Assembly: GCA_937923355.1 (NCBI GenBank)
Contig: CALAIO010000158.1
Coordinates: 1-8,011, forward strand
Origin: an uncultured Rhizobiaceae group bacterium
GTDB taxonomy: Bacteria; Pseudomonadota; Alphaproteobacteria; Rhizobiales; Rhizobiaceae
DNA: 8,011 nucleotides
Direction: 5' to 3'
Below are positions 6,638 to 8,011 of this stretch, in pieces. The notes beneath the pieces were generated by a model, which saw nothing but the letters and a program-made list of their open reading frames with translations, ran no database searches and was not told where the DNA came from. A program made the translations under genes and the position numbers. How positions within the stretch are numbered: the first letter of the stretch is position 1; each line of letters starts with the position of its first letter.

Positions 6638-7234
6638 TTACTTCAGGTTTTTTAGGCGTTGTTGCAGTTCGTTAATCTGCTTTTGGATTTCGTCCAATTC
6701 TTCCGTATCGTTTTCTGAGACATCTGTATCCGTTTTGGAAGTCCCAGCAGGTGCGCCAAACATTTCCCATGAACGTCTAAATACTTCCATATTTTGGCGG
6801 GCAATGTTTTGGCTAAAATCCATCATAGCTTTCGTATTGCGTTCTACGACATTTTCCATGGTAGATTTCATACGTTCGCGTTCAGCTGCAAAAACACTAA
6901 GCGACTCTTTTAAATAGTCAGGCATCATCTTTCCGTATGTATCATCATACATGCCGATTAATTGCTTTTGCACTTCAAGAGGAAAATGAAAGTTGGATTT
7001 GGCTGTTTCGCGTTCAAAAATAATCTGATTGAGAATCTCGCGCGTGATATCTTCGCCAGTTTTAGTGTCCCGAATCTCAAACGGTTTTTCACTCTTCACA
7101 AGGTCAATTAAATCATCAAGCACGATATAAGCGCTGGTAGCTGTATTGTAGAGGCGCCTGTTAGGATATTTTTTGATAAGAATAATACCGTTGTGCGCTT
7201 GCTCATTTTTGTCGCCAGACTTCGATTTTGCCAT
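6638..7234 (-). CDS. phaR: Polyhydroxyalkanoate synthesis repressor PhaR
   Basis: PhaR (AniA in rhizobia) is a cytoplasmic DNA-binding protein that also binds PHA granules: it represses phasin genes and its own gene until polymer titrates it away. The product is 198 residues, typical for the family. The DNA-binding domain is at about 19-79, with the signature IKKYPNRRLYNTATSAYIVLD split across residues 20-40 and VKSEKPFEIRDTKTGEDIT following. The PHB-accumulation domain is at about 84-125 (FPLEVQKQLIGMYDD, then PDYLKESLSVFAAER). An acidic linker and a short leucine-heptad coiled coil (about 178-198, ELDEIQKQINELQQRLKNL) end the protein and may mediate oligomers. The ATG at 7234 has AAAGGA 8 nt upstream; an out-of-frame ATG lies 5 nt before it. 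A phasin gene is upstream and a hydrolase is 10 bp downstream. Confidence 0.95.
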   Translation of the reverse strand: MAKSKSGDKNEQAHNGIILIKKYPNRRLYNTATSAYIVLDDLIDLVKSEKPFEIRDTKTGEDITREILNQIIFERETAKSNFHFPLEVQKQLIGMYDDTYGKMMPDYLKESLSVFAAERERMKSTMENVVERNTKAMMDFSQNIARQNMEVFRRSWEMFGAPAGTSKTDTDVSENDTEELDEIQKQINELQQRLKNLK

Positions 7235-7264
7235 GCCATTTTTCCTTTGAAAGAGCGCAATTGC

Positions 7265-7273
7265 TGCGCTGCA
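7265..7273. promoter_or_regulatory. TGC-N3-GCA site in the phaR leader, candidate PhaR autoregulatory operator
   Basis: TGC-GCT-GCA fits the TGC-rich dyad reported for PhaR operators in alphaproteobacteria (CTGC-N3-GCAG as I recall it). Flanked as CTGC-GCT-GCAC, it matches seven of those eight fixed bases. It lies 31 bp upstream of the phaR ATG, at or just after the predicted transcription start, a position where a bound repressor would block initiation. Confidence 0.5.
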
Positions 7274-7278
7274 CCAAT

Positions 7279-7308
7279 CATATAATAGTCTTTATTCGGT
7301 AAAAGCAA
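7279..7308 (-). promoter_or_regulatory. Candidate phaR promoter
   Basis: On the minus strand TTGCTT (7308-7303) may serve as -35. The -10 region is TATTAT (7287-7282, five of six matches but only 15-bp spacing) or the overlapping TATATG (7284-7279, 18-bp spacing). The -35 lies within a perfect 14-bp palindrome, AAGCAAATTTGCTT (7303-7316), which could be a further operator. phaR needs its own promoter because a terminator separates it from the phasin gene. Confidence 0.4.
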
Positions 7309-7338
7309 ATTTGCTTATTAAACACTTCTGTGCGCAAG

Positions 7339-7374
7339 AAAAAACCGCCATACTCGTTAAGAGATAGGCGGTTT
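7339..7374 (-). terminator. Rho-independent terminator after the phasin gene
   Basis: On the minus strand AAACCGCC pairs with GGCGGTTT (7374-7367 with 7349-7342) in a perfect 8-bp stem. A further CTC/GAG pairing lies inside it beyond a symmetrical 3-nt internal loop. The stem runs directly into TTTTTTCTTG. This is a textbook intrinsic terminator for phasin transcription and also forms the 3' end of the sRNA-like element. Confidence 0.85.
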
Positions 7375-7425
7375 AAAACTATCCAACAAAAGCTTCGGGA
7401 GGAAATGAAGTTTGTACTGTTGGAA
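7339..7425 (-). ncRNA. MmgR/alpha-r8-like small RNA candidate in the phasin 3' UTR
   Basis: Downstream of the phasin stop the transcript can fold into a hairpin followed by the intrinsic terminator. The first hairpin pairs CCAACA (7423-7418) with UGUUGG (7388-7383), then, beyond a 4-nt bulge, AAA with UUU and CUUC with GAAG around one bulged C. Its 10-nt loop is AUUUCCUCCC (7406-7397), a C/U-rich anti-Shine-Dalgarno sequence. As I recall, the alpha-r8 family of alphaproteobacterial sRNAs is marked by an unpaired UUUCCUCCCU core, and the Sinorhizobium meliloti member MmgR limits PHB accumulation and targets phasins; here nine of ten core bases match (UUUCCUCCC then G). The 5' end is a guess: I see only weak -10-like bases (CATAAA, 7436-7431), so processing from phasin mRNA is equally possible. 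The location between phasin and phaR strongly supports relevance. Confidence 0.55.
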
Positions 7426-7444
7426 TGGTATTTATGAATAAACT

Positions 7445-7813
7445 TTAGAAGTTAACTGCAAAACTCTTTGAGTATGCAAGACGACCAGCTTCACCAGTTT
7501 CTTTCATTAATTTACCTGAAAGCTCAGCAACACCTTTTGTTTGTTCTGTGTAACGTTCAGCAGAAGCAGCCATATTTGATGTAGCAACCTTGTAAAACTC
7601 TGCAACGTCGTTTGTTTTGTTAAGTGCTTTTACACCGTCAAATGCTGCTGCAACATTAGAAACATAGTTTTCATATAGTTTCTTGGCCATTGCTTCGCCG
7701 CCCTTAAAGCAAGCTGCGTTAAATTCGATTGCGCTCTCAACAACTTTTTCAGAGTTCGCAATGTGCTTTGTTACGTATTCTTTTGTATCTGCAGTATCCA
7801 TTTTCTTTGTCAT
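7445..7813 (-). CDS. Small phasin (PHA granule-associated protein)
   Basis: Phasins coat polyhydroxyalkanoate granules in the cytoplasm and control granule number and size. From the ATG at 7813 the product is 122 residues, a usual size for small alphaproteobacterial phasins. It is almost wholly alpha-helical and amphipathic, rich in Ala, Lys and Glu, without a signal peptide or Cys cluster. Typical phasin-family stretches are VESAIEFNAACFKGGEAM (25-42), YENYVSNVAAAFDGVKAL (48-64) and ATSNMAASAERYTEQTKGVAELS split across 77-99. The frame is open back to 7930, but AAAGG lies 9 nt before ATG 7813 and the upstream residues do not look phasin-like. Promoter and paired TGC-N3-GCA sites lie upstream, a terminator downstream, and phaR follows on the same strand. 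I leave the phaP symbol off because the paralogue cannot be assigned. Confidence 0.9.
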   Translation of the reverse strand: MTKKMDTADTKEYVTKHIANSEKVVESAIEFNAACFKGGEAMAKKLYENYVSNVAAAFDGVKALNKTNDVAEFYKVATSNMAASAERYTEQTKGVAELSGKLMKETGEAGRLAYSKSFAVNF

Positions 7814-7881
7814 CCTAATGTGCCTTTTATTTAGTATTAAAAGCTCGTCGAACAAGAAACTATGTCGACCTCGATAAAACC

Positions 7882-7910
7882 TATATAGGATATCCTTTTG
7901 TGCATTGCAA
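7882..7910 (-). promoter_or_regulatory. Candidate phasin promoter
   Basis: On the minus strand TTGCAA (7910-7905) and TATATA (7887-7882) are separated by exactly 17 bp, each matching four of six consensus bases. Transcription would start near 7875, giving a leader of about 62 nt. The spacer contains a 10-bp palindrome, AGGATATCCT (7887-7896). The -35 hexamer is part of the TGC-ATT-GCA site, so a repressor bound there would exclude RNA polymerase. Confidence 0.5.
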
Positions 7911-7933
7911 CATTTTTTTGTGCGTCGCACAAA
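7901..7933. promoter_or_regulatory. Two TGC-N3-GCA sites 20 bp apart at the phasin promoter, candidate PhaR operators
   Basis: TGC-ATT-GCA (7901-7909) overlaps the predicted phasin -35 element. TGC-GTC-GCA (7921-7929) is the core of a larger perfect 17-bp palindrome, TTTGTGCG-T-CGCACAAA (7917-7933). Their starts are exactly 20 bp apart, close to two helical turns, so dimers could bind side by side on one DNA face. TGC-rich dyads are reported PhaR operators in Paracoccus and Rhodobacter, and phaR is the next gene, so PhaR is the expected ligand. Binding itself is inferred. Confidence 0.55.
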
Positions 7934-8011
7934 TTATTCTTTAAAAATCGCATGATGTGCACTTTTTGCAACGTACCAATGCATTCTAAGCACTTGAAGT
8001 GCAACAGTTTA
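7934..8011. promoter_or_regulatory. TGC/GCA-rich non-coding DNA at the right edge, with a 13-bp palindrome
   Basis: No credible coding sequence is seen here. The stretch continues the TGC/GCA theme: GTGCAC at 7957-7962, TTGCAA at 7966-7971 (with 7958-7970 reading TGC-N7-GCA), ATGCAT at 7979-7984, and the perfect palindrome GCACTT-G-AAGTGC at 7990-8002. It may contain further regulator sites serving the phasin gene or a gene beyond the window edge, for example a divergent PHA gene. The target cannot be determined from this window. Confidence 0.35.

Noticed and set aside
7339..7425. Reading the phasin 3' hairpin as a cuckoo/alpha-r14 RNA.
   Set aside because: Cuckoo RNAs, as I know them, have two hairpins each exposing CCUCCUCCC and usually follow DUF1127 genes. 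Here only one CCUCCC loop is present and the context is PHA metabolism, so alpha-r8/MmgR is the better comparison.
7405..7437. Ten-codon + strand frame beginning ATG AAG TTT after GGGAGGAA, resembling a small gene with a strong ribosome site.
   Set aside because: The GGAGG is only 2 nt from the ATG, no + strand promoter is visible, and the same bases are better explained as the complement of the CCUCCC loop in the minus-strand hairpin.
7814..7930. N-terminal extension of the phasin (39 extra codons starting MRRTKKCC).
   Set aside because: The extension would overlap the predicted promoter and operator, has a Cys/Arg-rich composition unlike phasins, and ATG 7813 has a suitable ribosome site.

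Overview
The window looks like chromosomal DNA of a low-GC (roughly 40-45% by eye) alphaproteobacterium. The evidence is a PhaR-type PHA regulator next to a small phasin, a succinylase-pathway dapE, an ArgP/IciA-type LysR regulator, and an L,D-transpeptidase of the YcbB-like family. A marine Rhizobiales/Rhodobiaceae-type organism would fit, but this is inference and the species cannot be read from the sequence. There are no rRNA or tRNA genes, no insertion sequences and no CRISPR arrays.

Layout, left to right. (1) Positions 1-138 are the 3' end of an unrecognised + strand gene. (2) After a 120-bp gap with a sharp palindrome and two competing hairpins comes a + strand secreted L,D-transpeptidase (259-1605). 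It converges with a 6-bp gap on dapE. (3) The minus-strand pair 3581-1612 is an unrecognised two-helix membrane protein followed by dapE (lysine/meso-DAP synthesis). Transpeptidase and dapE therefore both concern peptidoglycan, one as crosslinker and one as supplier of its mDAP substrate. (4) A minus-strand membrane fatty-acid desaturase (4635-3667) is divergent from an ArgP-like LysR regulator (4812-5723). The 176-bp region between them holds a 10-bp inverted repeat with a 42-bp centre-to-centre spacing and a 15-bp palindrome. (5) The rest is a PHA-granule locus read on the minus strand: phasin (7813-7445), a structured 3' UTR ending in an intrinsic terminator, phaR (7234-6638), and an alpha/beta hydrolase (6627-5737) only 10 bp behind phaR.

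The most interesting part is the PHA locus. The phasin 3' UTR folds into a hairpin whose 10-nt loop reads AUUUCCUCCC, followed directly by a Rho-independent terminator. From memory, this resembles the alphaproteobacterial alpha-r8/MmgR small RNA. In Sinorhizobium meliloti that RNA limits PHB accumulation, acts on phasins and is itself controlled by the PhaR homologue AniA. Here the element sits inside the phasin-phaR locus. TGC-N3-GCA sites, which resemble reported PhaR operators, lie on the phasin promoter (two, exactly 20 bp apart) and in the phaR leader (one). Together these suggest a compact circuit: PhaR controls phasin and itself, and an sRNA-like element made with the phasin message could feed back on phasin or phaR translation.
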